NCBI GenBank assembly: GCA_951640165.1
Contig: OX621259.1
Location: 3,534,001-3,598,000 of the forward strand
Reading direction: 5' to 3'
DNA: 64,000 nt
Source of the DNA: Pseudoips prasinana
Lineage: Eukaryota; Arthropoda; Insecta; Lepidoptera; Nolidae
Shown here in pieces: positions 42,790-53,010 of this stretch; position 1 is the first letter of the stretch, and every line of letters starts with the position of its first letter. The notes beneath the pieces are model-generated. The model made no database searches. It was not told where the DNA came from and saw nothing but the letters and a program-made list of their open reading frames with translations. The translations under genes and the position numbers were made by a program.

Positions 42790-43378
42790 TTCTAGGGTGG
42801 AGAACAACATTTTTGAACTTGTAGCAAGACCTCTAAGGAGTATGTGGTAGTCATCGTAGATGCTTTTACGAAATTTTGTCAATTAATGTGTGTCAAAGAT
42901 TTAACATCACGATCTGCTTGCGAAGCACTACGTAGCTTTGTCCACATATTTAGAACCCCGAAACGAATTATCTCTGATCAAGGTACATCTTTTACTGGTC
43001 AAGACTTTCAGGATTTATGCCGAGGTTGGGTCATTGAGTTCCACGAGATTGCTTGTGGTGTTAGCCGAGCTAATGGTCAGGTGGAGCGAATGATGTCCAC
43101 CTTAACAAATTGTTTTACAGTGGCCGAAACTTATAAAACTGAATCCTGGAAGTCTGTCTTAGGCGAAGTAAAACTCGTTTTGAATTGCACTGTAAGTAAG
43201 AGTATAGAGAAAAGCCCCTAACATGATAGCTAAAGTGTGTTCCAATGAGCGTTATATGGTGGAACCAGTATCTGGGGGACGGGCCCAATATGTGTGCCAT
43301 GAACGACTACGTAAATATCCAGCTAGTTTACCTGAATTATCAGAATGTCTAGATTCTGTAGAACCCATAATTGAATAG
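42790..43378 (+). pseudogene. Integrase remnant 2 (catalytic core)
   Basis: VVVIVDAFTKFCQLMCVKD, then PKRIISDQGTSFTGQDFQDL and SRANGQVERMMSTLTNCF give the D,D-35-E core (Asp of VDAF, Asp of SDQG, Glu of QVER) of a Ty3-type integrase. After a stop at 43219 a shifted frame gives CSNERYMVEPVSGGRAQYVC and HERLRKYPA, the C-terminal end. The middle (GKxxxP..QYDKAR region) is deleted. Confidence 0.85.
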
Positions 43379-43576
43379 TTTTATTTAATTATGGAACAAA
43401 TTGTATTGATTAATTTGGTATTCTAATTTGGTGTAATTAGTAATTTGGATTGAATTACTGTATTGAGTTATGATCATTGTTTGAGTTGAAATGATAATTA
43501 CATTGTTTTGTTGAACGTAAACCTGTGTTGATAAAAGACTTATGTTCATTGCTGATTGATAAAATGTTTTATTTAA

Positions 43577-44052
43577 ACTGAAAGCTACTACGCTTTATTG
43601 AAGGGTGGATTGAAAGCCTTATCGCTTTGTCCTGATGTCCTGCTTAAAGCCATCACGCTTTGCAGTAAGGTTGGGCTCATCTGTCGTGACCCAAGGTTGT
43701 TGCTGAAAGCTGCAACGTTTTGCAGCGTGTTTTAAGTGCTGCCTGTGAGCAATGCTGAAAGCTGTAACGCTTTGCCGAGTAATTGAATTTTTGCTGAAAG
43801 CTTCAACGCTTTGCTGTGTGTTGCAGTTTATGTTGAAAGCTTCAACGCTTTGCTGTGTGTTGCAGTTTATGCTGAAAGCTACAACGCTTTGCTATGCGTT
43901 GCATTTTATGCTGAAAGTTTTAACGCTTTGCATTGTGTGAGAGGTACGCCCTTTAACTAATGATGAAAGCTTTAACGCTTTGTGGTAAATGCTGAAAACC
44001 TTTACGCTTTGCCATGTGTAACATTGAAAGCCGCTTGTAACGCTTTGTGTCC
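43577..44052. repeat. Hairpin tandem array 2 (12 units)
   Basis: Twelve copies of (T)GAAAGC-N(3-9)-ACGCTTTG, at spacing from about 30 to 60 bp. The central ones share TGCTGTGTGTTGCAGTTTAT spacers. The AAAGC/GCTTT arms are kept while the loops differ (TTCAAC, TACAAC, TGTAAC, CCATCAC, CTTATC). Confidence 0.95.
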
Positions 44053-44133
44053 TTGCCAAACTGAAGAGCTGTAATTCATGTTGACTATGTCAGCGAGTAA
44101 CAACGCGAGAGCGCGTTGATTGTCGGATGGCCG

Positions 44134-44423
44134 TGTCGGAGAAATTAAATAAAAGGCCTGTTTAAATACTAGTAACGCCATCTATTAGCGTTTGGAAAAC
44201 ACTACTCACTGAGTCAGTAGTTCGAGTTGAGGTTGTCTATGAACTGTCACATGTGACGTTTGACGTCTGTCAGTTGTCTAAGTGACATTAATGTGTTAGC
44301 GACACGACACAATTGGCATCCAGAGCTCGACTGCGCCGGGTGTGCGCACTGATTCTTTTAACCACGTGCATGATGGCGGACACCGACGATGTTTCGGAGT
44401 TAAATCCGTCAGAATCTGCGACA
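44134..44423 (+). repeat. 3' LTR
   Basis: 290 bp, one difference from the 5' LTR; followed by TATATATAAAG. Confidence 0.95.
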
Positions 44424-44519
44424 TATATATAAAGCCTCTATTTGACCATGCTACTATATGCTATAGGTAACTAAATTAGCAACTAGGTGAAAGTTGCTAA
44501 TTTATTTACCTCCCTACTT

Positions 44520-44870
44520 AATGCTTGACTATCTCGTTGGCCTAGCGGTAGCGTGTTCACCCGTAGGGAACGAGGTCCTAGGTTCAAATCCCGGGTCGGG
44601 CCAAAAGGGATTTTGGGACTGTTCTGTAAAAAGAAAAACTTCTCAGCATCAGCCCGAAGCCTGGGAGTTGGCGGTATTACACTCCCGTGCCTCAGAGAGC
44701 TCTCTTTCCGGCCCGGTTGCTAGGCGTCCCATCGGATCATGAGAGTGATGGAATGGAAAGTGTTCTTGTATTTGCATTCCTACTTGTGCTCTATGTCCGG
44801 CACAGATGGCTACTCTTTATTGAGACTGGCATTCGTGGCCGAAATTCGGCTAGAAGGACATTCTTATTAA
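44520..44870 (+). mobile_element. SINE family 2, well preserved
   Basis: GTTGGCCTAGCGGTAGCG (A box), CCTAGGTTCAAATCCCGGGTCGG (B box), the TCAGCCCGAAGCCTGGGAGTTGG body and the GGCTAGAAGGACATTCTTATTA tail. Best reference copy of the family here. Confidence 0.92.
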
Positions 44871-44881
44871 ACTTTCATGTA

Positions 44882-44952
44882 CCGCTGACCTACACGTAAA
44901 CCAGACGAAAAAATCCTTTGCCATTCGTAGGTCAGCGGGAAGCAAAGGATTT
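44882..44952. repeat. Interleaved inverted repeats (pseudoknot-like)
   Basis: Stem A is CCGCTGACCTAC (44882-44893) with GTAGGTCAGCGG (44927-44938). Stem B is AAATCCTTTGC (44911-44921) with GCAAAGGATTT (44942-44952). The order is A-B-A'-B', as in an H-type pseudoknot. Confidence 0.85.
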
Positions 44953-44962
44953 CTCTCCCACC

Positions 44963-45021
44963 CATCGAAATAAAACATAATTCAAATGTGGTATACATTT
45001 GAATTATGTTTAATTTCGATG
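44963..45021. repeat. 27-bp inverted repeat
   Basis: Arms CATCGAAATAAAACATAATT.. and its complement, one mismatch, 5-nt loop. Confidence 0.9.
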
Positions 45022-45916
45022 ACATAAGGTCTAAATTGGAATGCACGTTAAAACAGGAGCAAAGGAGCAACAACATAGGCTCCTGATAGGTGCGTTAAAT
45101 AATGTTCATTTTTGGCTTACTCATTCGCCGGCCCACTCATAGTTTTGAAAGTCTGAAACGTCTCCAGGAATTGACGCTTTCGCGGCATGTTATAGCCGGG
45201 ATGTGAAAGGTTAAGCAGGGTCACCAGGTCCGTCGCCTCCCCAAACGGTGGCGACCTTTACAAAAAAGCGCCCTAAAGGTAGCGTAAAGGCCCCTCCAAG
45301 GATGCCCATTACTATCTATACTACTACTTGTATGATAGAGACTAGGCATATATATTTAGCACAGCAATTTGTTACGTTATAAAGCTCTCTATATTGTTTT
45401 TTTGTAATTTATTTATTACAAAGTAAGCCGAATAAGCCGGGCGTGTTATCCACGTGACAAATTATAAAGCTTATTCTACATAGTCCTGTAAAATTAAGGT
45501 CAACCTAAACCCTTTATAAGGCGGTAGGTATGTATTTAATTTATTGGTTTTGAACTTTATTACAAGCCCATAAAGTTCAAATTATATGACACTATACAGC
45601 AACTATATGACAACTGCCCGGGAAAGGGTTAAACACTGTACTGAGAAAACACAAACGACTCCTTTATAAACGCAGTATAAATAACTCAAGAAGGAGACAT
45701 AAAATTGTCACAAAAACCCGAGTAAAGTAAGTTTTTGCCGAAAGACAATCTAACAAGAGAGTTGCCGTCTTGTATAATAAAATTAACGACATAATAAATA
45801 TTTACTCCTTGTCATACGCATAAAAATCTCTCATCTTATCAATGAATATCTCAAGATAAAATCTTACATAGATATCGAAACAATGATTTTAGATTACAAT
45901 AAAACTTTAAAACATA
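45022..45916. other. No recognised gene
   Basis: AT-rich with a GC-richer patch near 45120-45310. Nothing supported. Confidence 0.45.
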
Positions 45917-46041
45917 CCCGGGACAGATATGCATGAATGTGTCTGTTACTCTTGAGTCTAGGTGTAATTATCTATTTAAGTATATTGTATTTACAAAAGA
46001 CGAGTAGTATATGTAGTAAATCGGTTATCTGCTATGTAGAA
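45917..46041 (+). mobile_element. SINE family 1, middle part
   Basis: CCCGGGACAGATATGC, TGTAATTATCTAT, TTTACAAAAGA.GAGTAGTATATGTAGTA.ATCGGTTATCTG. Confidence 0.8.
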
Positions 46042-46185
46042 GTTCGAATTCCACAAAGTCGTAGGATTACTTTATGCACAATACCTGCAATCAAACACAG
46101 AGAAAATGCACACAAACACACATATATTTCTTTATAAATTAATGATGTGTTATTATAATTCAAACTGACGTGAGGAGCTAACATA

Positions 46186-46345
46186 ATGAAAGATAGTAAC
46201 GGGTAACTCACGTAATTAATTTTATGTTGGACGCGACATCATGCGGGTCGCATTCGCCCTGAAGATGACTCCCTGAAGAAGTTGAAACTGTTGGCCGAAT
46301 CCAACATAAAATTAATTACGTGAGTTACCCGTTACTATCTTTCAT
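46186..46345. repeat. 46-bp perfect inverted repeat
   Basis: 46186-46231 and 46300-46345 are exact reverse complements (ATGAAAGATAGTAACGGG.. and complement) around 68 bp. The loop holds ACTCCCTGAAGAAGTTGAAAC, a weak look-alike of hammerhead or Penelope-type terminal sequence. Confidence 0.95.
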
Positions 46346-46454
46346 AATGATGTATTGATTATTAAAGTACTAAGGAATATTGTTCGACGTAATTAGATAC
46401 CTTGTTAAGCCATGTCAGAGGCTTTTCTTTATATGACAGGTGGAATGCCTACGC

Positions 46455-46600
46455 ATGCCACCCGCAAAAAGTGTCTGCGGTTGGGTACGTTGGACTCGCA
46501 CCGACTACACTTACCTGCCGCGGACTTCTCAAGGCACCCGATGGGAGGGGCCCCGGGAACGCGGGTATGTTGCTCCGGTGCCCCCCTATGTCTGAGGCCT
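46455..46600 (+). repeat. Unnamed GC-rich repeat module, copy B
   Basis: Matches 16630-16780 (GCAAAAAGTGTCTG(C/T)GGTTGGG.. to GCGGGTATG(T/C)TGCTCC.GTGCCCCC). It is flanked by ATGTCAGAGGC / ATGTCTGAGGC words. Confidence 0.7.
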
Positions 46601-46681
46601 ACTGGATAGCTTGAACAACTCTAACAGTAGGGTAATCACTGTTCGGAATATAATGTAACGTAAAGTATATTTTATTTTTAG

Positions 46682-46771
46682 AGCATCCTGCTGACGAGCT
46701 TCCGTTCAGGTTGTATTTGCGCTGGTTCGATGTGCTACCCAAAACGTGTCCGTGCGTCACTGCATTTAAAT
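46682..46771 (+). CDS. Host gene exon 3
   Basis: A 90-bp exon between acceptor TTTTATTTTTAG and donor GTAAGT. Two bases complete a Glu codon from exon 2, then it reads HPADELPFRLYLRWFDVLPK and TCPCVTAFK and leaves one base for a Ser codon completed by exon 4. The phase is 1 on both sides, as required. It has codon-like composition and a TCPC cysteine pair. An RTE 3' end lies 18 bp beyond the donor. Function not recognised. Confidence 0.85.
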
Positions 46772-46789
46772 GTAAGTTATTTTTTATTA

Positions 46790-46979
46790 CATCATCATCA
46801 TCATATCAGCTGAAAAACGTCAACTGCTGGACAAGGGCCTCCCCCAAGATCTTTACAATTGCCGGTCTTGCGTTATTCGCATCCAGCGGTTTCCAGCGAC
46901 ACGGACAAATCATAGGTCCATCTTGTAGGGCCCTGCCACGCTGCGTCTTCCGGTTCGTGGTCACCACTCGAAAACTTTT
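46790..46979 (-). mobile_element. RTE 3' fragment
   Basis: ATCATCATCATCATATCAGC tail, then GCTGGACAAGGGCCTCCCCCAAGATC..., ending CGTGGTCACCACTCG. Confidence 0.85.
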
Positions 46980-47476
46980 GTATTAGAATACTCATAATTT
47001 TTACGTAAACCAAAATTAATCTCTAGTCATAAAATAAAATATTTATGGCATATATACTTATGCCTATTGCACATATTTTGAAAAGTATAGCGCCCCTGGT
47101 AAAATGTCGGCTACTGCTGTCTCTAACAACGTCGACTTGCTAATTATGCCTTTTTTTTCGGGACCTGTCCCTCCCTCTTACCCACCACTGCAACTCCTGT
47201 AAGCCAGGATCAACAGTGGCACACAATGAAATGACACTGAGTGGTGAGACTCAGCCATGTCCCGGGGAATGGTTTTAACTGTCTTGGATCCCGCAACGAA
47301 TTTAATCAGAAAGAAAAAAAGGAGGAGTTAGAAATGAATAGTTCCACTTCCCTCCAGAGCAAAGCGGGAGACAGAATGATATAAAGAGGCTATAGCCTCA
47401 TTAAACGAGAGAATGGCAACTAGAGAAGCCAGCTGCAAGAGCACCGAGGATTAATTTAAGGGTCTTAAGTGAGCTG

Positions 47477-47937
47477 TTATATTTGATTCCAATAGTAGGT
47501 ATGGCAAAAGCGCTTAAACGCACGAAAGTTGTTCCTTGTTGCTACAAGATCCGTATAATTAACTACTCCAGATATCGGTTGCAAGCTATTTAATATAATA
47601 TCACGCTGATCTTGCCAGAGATCACATTCCCAAAGTATGTGGTGAGCGGTTTGTTCATATTCGTTACAGGAAGTTGAGCACAGACAGATTGGTGAAGATA
47701 CTAATTTGAAACTAAACAATTTACTTTTAAAATTGCCGTGTCCGGTTAAAAAATTGTGCAACACAATGGTCTATGATTAGCCAAGTTTTATTTAACCGTT
47801 CGCGTATGTCCGGAAAGAACTGGTGCAGATGGCGACCCTTGGTTGAGGTATTCCATCTACATTGTCATTCATTTAGCAGTTCGTCATTTAAGTTAGCAAT
47901 TGGCATAAATAGCCTGGATATTTTAGCACGGTCGCGT
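47477..47937 (-). pseudogene. R1-type C-terminal region
   Basis: WNTSTKGRHLHQFFPDIRER, LNKTWLIIDHCVAQF and FLTGHGNFKSKLFSFKLVSS, then CSTSCNEYEQTAHHILWECD. This is the zinc-knuckle-bearing C-terminal pattern (TGHG..C..C..E...H.LW.C) of R1/I-group polymerases. One frame break lies near 47770. Confidence 0.8.
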
Positions 47938-50900
47938 CATCATATCATCATCATCATCATATCAGCTGAAAGACGTCCATTGCTGGACAAAGGCCTCCCC
48001 CAAAGATTTCCACAATTGCCGGTCTTGTGCTATTCGCATCCAGCAGTTTCCAACGACCCGCACAAGATCATCGGTCCATCTTGTAGGGGGCCTGCCCACG
48101 CTGCGTCTTCCGGTTCGTGGTCGCCACTCGAGAACCTTTCTGCCCCAACGGCCGTCGGATCTACGAGCTATGTGCCCCGCCCACTGCCACTTTAGTTTTG
48201 CAATTCTTCGGGCTATGTCGGTGACTTTGGTTCGCCTGCGGATTTCGACATTTCAGATTGGATCCCGCAGGGAAACTCCGAGCATAGCCCTCTCGATTGC
48301 TCTTTGGGTGACCTTGAGCCTTCTAATAAGGGCCATAGTGAGCGACCACGTCTCTGTTCCGTATGTCATCACTGGCAACACACACTGGTCGAAGACTTTC
48401 GACTTGAGACACTGCGGTATTTTGGACGAGAAGATGTTACGTAGCTTCCCGACCGCTGCCCAGCCGAATTGGATTCTACGATTGACCTCCTTCTCGAAGT
48501 TGGACCTACCTAGTTGGATGGTCTGTCCTAGGTAAATGTAGTTCTCTACAACTTCGAGTGCAGAGTCACCAACTTTCAATTGAGTGGGTGCAACATGGAC
48601 GTTTGACATGATTTTCGTCTTATCCATGTTCATTTTCAGACCCACTTGTTGAGAGACTCTGCTGAGGTCATCGAGCATTGTACCGAGGTCTTCCATGGTC
48701 TCAGCCATGACTACTATATCATCGGCAAATCGAAGGTGAGTGATGTACTCGCCATGCCAAAGTCTTTCCAGTCCAGAAGCTTGAAGACGTCTTCCAATGC
48801 AGCGGTGAACAGTTTCGGAGATATAACATCTCCCTGTCTCACGCCTCGCTGTAAGTGGATAGGTTTCGAGATCTGGTCCTGGAGTCGCACTGACATAGTG
48901 GCGTTTTCATACAAACACTTTATCACTTCGATATACCGCTAGTCGATTTGGCACCTTATGAGAGACCTCAGAATGGCCCATGTTTCGATAGAATCAAAGG
49001 CTTTCTCATAGTCCACAAACGCCAAGCACAGTGGCTTGTTATACTCTTCGGTCGTCTGTATAACTTGCCGCAGCGTATGTATGTGGTCTATGGTGCTAAA
49101 GCCTTTTCGGAAACCGGCTTGTTCGGGAGGCTGGAAGTCGTCAAACCTGCGCGCGAGACGGTTCGTAACGACTCTCGAAAACAACTTGTAAACATGGCTC
49201 AGCAGTGTGATGGGTCTATAATTCTTCAATAGGGTTTTGTCACCCTTTTTGAAGACGAGCACCACCACACTTCTGCGCCATGCTTGTGGCGTTTGACCAT
49301 CTAGTATGACGGAGTTAAATAACTTCTGAAGGGCCCGTAGGATTGGTGTACCACCCGCCTTCAGAAGCTCTGCTGTAACTCCGTCATCACCAAGCGCCTT
49401 GTTGTTCTTGAGTTGTTTGAGAGCCATTCTAATCTCGTACAGGCTGACGTCCGGGATATCTTCGGTGTAATGACGGGTTAGTCGTGCTCTGGGATCTGAG
49501 GCATGACTTTTGACAGGTGGCTGTGTTGTCGTATATAACTGTCCGTAGAACTTCTCGATCTCTCCCAGCAACTCAGGCTTACACGTGACGATTCTACCAT
49601 CCTCAGTCTTCAGCTTCGTCAGTTGCCTCTGTCCAACAGACAGAGCTCTTGCGAACACTTTAGAGCCTTTGTTCCGCTCGATGGCCTCTTTAATACTAAT
49701 TGTATTAAATTGCCGCGTGTCGCGAGTCAAAAACTTTGAGATCTGTCTGTTGAGCTGCCGATATCTGGTAGTATCATCTGGGGATGTGAGAACCATTTTC
49801 CGTCTATCTTCCATAAGTTGCAAGGTAAAGTCAGAGATCTTTTTAGTTCTGTTTGTACGACGGGCCTTGAAGACCTTAGACCCAGCCGTATGGACAGCTT
49901 CTACGAGCCTGTCATAGTATGAGTCCACTTCCTCGCAGTCTGCTAGGCATTCGAATCGGTTTTGCAGTTCAAGCTGAAATGGTTCGGGGTTTTGGACGTG
50001 GATAGGTAAAGGTCGGAGCGTAGACTTTATCAGTTGGGACCTCTGGAGTTTGTCATTGAGGTTCAATGAGCCTCTGACCAGTCTGTGATCGCTCCCGGTT
50101 TTAAACGCATTGATCACGGAGATATCATTGAACATCTGTCGTCTCGTCGACAAGATAAAGTCTATCTCATTTTTAGTTTTACCATCGGGGCTCACCCGGG
50201 TCCATTTGCGGTGATCCGGCTTCCTGAAGAAGGAATTCATCATAAAGAGTCCCTCCTTCTCCATGAAGTCGGCCAACATTTGGCCCCGGGGGTTCCGGTC
50301 TCCAGTTCCAAATTGCTCCACTCTCAGCTCATTACCGAATCGTTTGCCCAGCTTCGCGTTAAAGTCCCCCATGACCACAGTGAAATAGGAGTTAGAGGTA
50401 TGTATGGCTCTGGATATGTCCTCATACATAACCTCGACTTCATCGTCGGAGTGTGTCGAAGTGGGTGCGCATACCTGTATAACCTTCAACGAATACCGCT
50501 TGGTGATTCTGAGTATAAGGTACGCAACCCTCGTCGACACACTCTCGATTTTCACTAGGTTGTTCACGAGGGACTTGTGGACTATGAACCCGACACCACC
50601 TTGGGATAGTTGGTCACCCTCCCGGTAATAGAGCAGGTTTCCGGATTTCAGTATTATCGAGTCCTCGCCCTCTCTTCGGACTTCAGATAATCCTACAATA
50701 TTCCAATGTAACCTGCTCAATTCTTCCTCCAGTTCGGTTATCTTCTCGTCGGACCGCAGTGTACGTGTGTTATATGTTGCCAGGGCCAGAGGTCGTCAGT
50801 GTTGGTAACGCGGAATCTGCCGGGGATTCGTAGCACCCCCTGCCCTACCGTAACCACGGCTGTTACCACGGCTGGGAATAGCAGAGCTGCCGGGGACTGG

Positions 50901-51108
50901 GGGCCGCGGTTTGGTTGTGTCCATCATTTGAGGGGATTTGCCATAAACGCCATGCTTGGCAGACGGGTTGGCGATCGCAGTAAGGTGGACATGGTACTCA
51001 GGAGAACGCTGCTGCCCGTTCTCTGGTGTATATATTTCCCTCGAGACGACTTTTACGTCCCCCCACGGGATGAGAGGGGGTGGTGATATTCTTAGGCCGT
51101 CACCACAC
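47938..51108 (-). mobile_element. Full-length RTE-clade retrotransposon
   Basis: 3171 bp, from TGTGTGGTGACGGCC at the 5' end (51108) to a CATCAT-rich 3' tail, bounded by an exact 13-bp duplication AGCACGGTCGCGT (47925-47937, 51109-51121). It is the reference for the many 3' fragments and the three head-plus-tail derivatives in this window. Confidence 0.93.
47975..50796 (-). pseudogene. RTE endonuclease/reverse transcriptase
   Basis: From ALATYNTRTLRSDEKITELE (no ATG; upstream TGA near 50798) through the endonuclease (GLSEVRREGED, VVMGDFNAKLG, NEIDFILSTRR, GSDHRLVRGSL) and RT (GDDGVTAELLKAGG, NYRPITLLSHVYKLFSRVV, EQAGFRKGFSTIDHIHTLRQ, AFVDYEKAFDSI, VRQGDVISPKLFTAAL). The catalytic RFADDIVVM is intact in sequence but lies in a shifted frame. 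A nonsense TAG sits at 48939 and a small deletion near 48745 shifts the frame just before FADD. The C-terminus follows (RRIQFGWAAVGKLRN.., VMTYGTETWSL..). Related proteins are often labelled craniofacial development protein 2-like. Confidence 0.92.
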
Positions 51109-51121
51109 AGCACGGTCGCGT

Positions 51122-52790
51122 AATGATAAGAAATCATTAATTAAATTTTCTCGCGTAGAATAATACATCGCTGCTCGTCTTTGAACCTCAAGATCAACCG
51201 GAAGTACACCCGCTAGTACAGGTAGGGCCTCTGTGCTTACTGTTCTATAGGCTTTACACAAAAATATCAACGCCAACCTTTGGCTTTGTAGTAATTTACG
51301 GCGAGCAGCTCCGATGGTAGCCCTATCAGCCCACACAGGCGAGCCGTAGCATATATACCCAAGATAGGTAGCTCCGTAAATGATTCAAAGTGTATTGAAA
51401 GAGAGGCCCCAGGTTGCCGTTGATATCCTTGTAAGTGCAAAAAAGTTTCGCTTAGCCTTTTCTCTAACTGATTTAATATGTTCTATAAACGAGAAGTTCT
51501 TTTCTAAAACTAAACCCAAATAACACGTGGATATCTTACGTTTAACAGTGACATTATTCAGTTTTACGCTCGGGGGAGATTTTAGTTCACCCTTGAGAAG
51601 GAGTTGGTAGGTGTTATGGGGAGCAAATGTAAGGCGATTTCTTTTACCCCATTCACTTATCATACTTTAACAAGTTTGAGCCAGATTTTCCAACTCTCTC
51701 CTGGAGTCATCCTGTATAAGTAAGAGGCCATCGTCGGCATATGCCGTTAGATCAGTAGTAGCGGCAAGATCTATAATAAAATTCCGGAGGCAATAAAAGA
51801 AATGCCATCAAATGCCTTTAAAAATAATTTAAAATCATGGTTAACTGCGAAAGCAGTTTACACCGTAAGTGAATTTATGGCATAACTTAATGAGATTGTA
51901 ATAATAATGTTGTAATCATAATAATAATTTAATAATAATATATTTATAACAATGTAATGTAATTATATGTTAAAATTTGCATGTTAATCAATTGGCTGAA
52001 GTTGTAAGGACCTGTACTTAGTTATAAGACCATTTAAATGTACCAACTTTATTGCAAATAAAGAATATGAATAGAGAGCAGCGTGATGGCATGGACAATG
52101 TCAAGAAATCATCAAAACCCAAGTTCCAAAGATACGCGTGAGCACGGAGCCCTGGGGGCAACCCATGGTTAACGATTTAGTGACTCTGTAGTGACCAAGC
52201 TTAAGAGTTGCAGAGCCATGTACAAAATCAGATGTGATTATCGAATATATATTACTGTAGCAACCGCGTAACTTCAGTTTTTGTAACAAAATTGGCCACC
52301 ACGTGTTATCATGCGCCCCTGAAATATCTAGGAATATGGCCAAAACGTATTTACATTCAGACGAGTTTACAGTTTTCCTCACCGAGATAGCTGCGTCTAC
52401 TGTCGATTTACCCGCAGTAAAACCAAATTGATTTCCATGAAATTTTGGTCCTCCTGGTAGCAATCGTGGTACGATAAGTCGTTCTAGAAGCTTGCCTAAG
52501 GAAGTCAGTAACGTTATTGGTCGATATGACTTAGGGTCCTCAGGCAGTTTATCACTATTCTTCGGCATAATACGAATAAACCCGTTGCGCCAAGTACGCG
52601 GAAAAGTCCCTTCAGATAAGCAACGATTAAAAACTTTTAATATTAATTGACCGGATTGTTTCGTGGCTTCTATTATCATTTTGTTGGATATTTTATCTTC
52701 ACCTGACGCTTTATTAACAGGTAGCGATTTCACAGTAATTATAAACTCATTAATAGTAGTAGTGCTAATTATGCCTGCCAAACTTGGCAA
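51122..52790 (-). pseudogene. R1-type reverse transcriptase
   Basis: 52101-52790: VNKASGEDKISNKMI, SYRPITLLTSLGKLLERLI, FGFTAGKSTVDAAIS, LAIFLDISGAHDN (motif A) and MGCPQGSVL (motif B). 51664-51760: AYADDGLLLIQDD (catalytic). 51385-51663: GKRNRLTFAPHNTYQLLLKG and YLGLVLEKNFSFIEHI. 51122-51336: the connection ending FLSLRDRA at the RTE target site. A Jockey tail (51775-52080) separates motifs B and C. Several frame breaks. Confidence 0.85.
51775..52080 (+). mobile_element. Jockey 3' end inserted in the R1 element
   Basis: The plus strand reads KIPEAIKEMPSNAFKNNLKS and WLTAKAVYTVSEFMA, then stop, 3' UTR and TGCAAATAAAGAATATGAATAG. It is a Jockey-type C-terminus in opposite orientation to its host. 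Confidence 0.8.
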
Positions 52791-52852
52791 TTAGAACATA
52801 TTTCCAGAAATGCTAAATCGAGTTCCATTGGATGGATTTATATTTCGACCAT

Positions 52853-53010
52853 GGGCTGCCTCCTTGGTCCAGAGGTTCAACGTGCAGCATGTGCAAACGC
52901 AGATATGAAGTCCTGGATTCAAATCCCTGGTCGGACTAAAAAGTAATTTTGGGATTTTTCTGTTAAGAAAATTTCTCTGTATCAGCCCGTCTGGGAGTTG
53001 GCTCTACGAG
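52853..53010 (+). mobile_element. SINE family 2, 5' half
   Basis: CCTTGGTCCAGAGGTTCAACG, GTCCTGGATTCAAATCCCTGGTCGG (B box), TTTTGGGATTTTTCTG and ATCAGCCCGTCTGGGAGTTGGC. Confidence 0.75.

Larger units (their letters stand above)
39041..44423 (+). mobile_element. Ty3-type LTR retrotransposon with defunct interior
   Basis: 5383 bp bounded by 290-bp LTRs starting TGTCGG and ending GCGACA (TG..CA). TATAT sits on both outer sides as the probable 5-bp target duplication. The interior has gag and protease remnants, no reverse transcriptase or RNase H, two partial integrases, an RTE insertion and two tandem hairpin arrays. No clear polypurine tract precedes the right LTR. Confidence 0.9.
47152..52800 (-). 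mobile_element. R1-type non-LTR element, host of two nested insertions
   Basis: The coding order runs right to left: RT fingers at 52790, YADD at about 51740, connection, then after the RTE insertion the RNase-H-side/C-terminal end and 3' UTR to an A-rich end near 47152. The two flanks of the RTE join without loss (LRDRA + ..RWNTSTKGRHLHQFF). 5'-truncated. Confidence 0.85.

Noticed and set aside
42419..44052. CRISPR-like reading of the spaced repeats
   Set aside because: A eukaryotic context inside an LTR element, spacers that are themselves repeated, and no cas genes.
44563..44602. Functional tRNA gene at the SINE A/B boxes
   Set aside because: Only the Pol III boxes are tRNA-like. There is no full cloverleaf or anticodon arm, and the sequence continues into a SINE body shared by other copies.
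46240..46300. Genuine hammerhead ribozyme
   Set aside because: The core reads CTGAAGA instead of CTGATGA, and no stem II separates it from GAAAC. Kept only as a resemblance.
49585..50558. Plus-strand frames opposite the RTE
   Set aside because: Shadows of the RTE endonuclease/reverse transcriptase coding strand.
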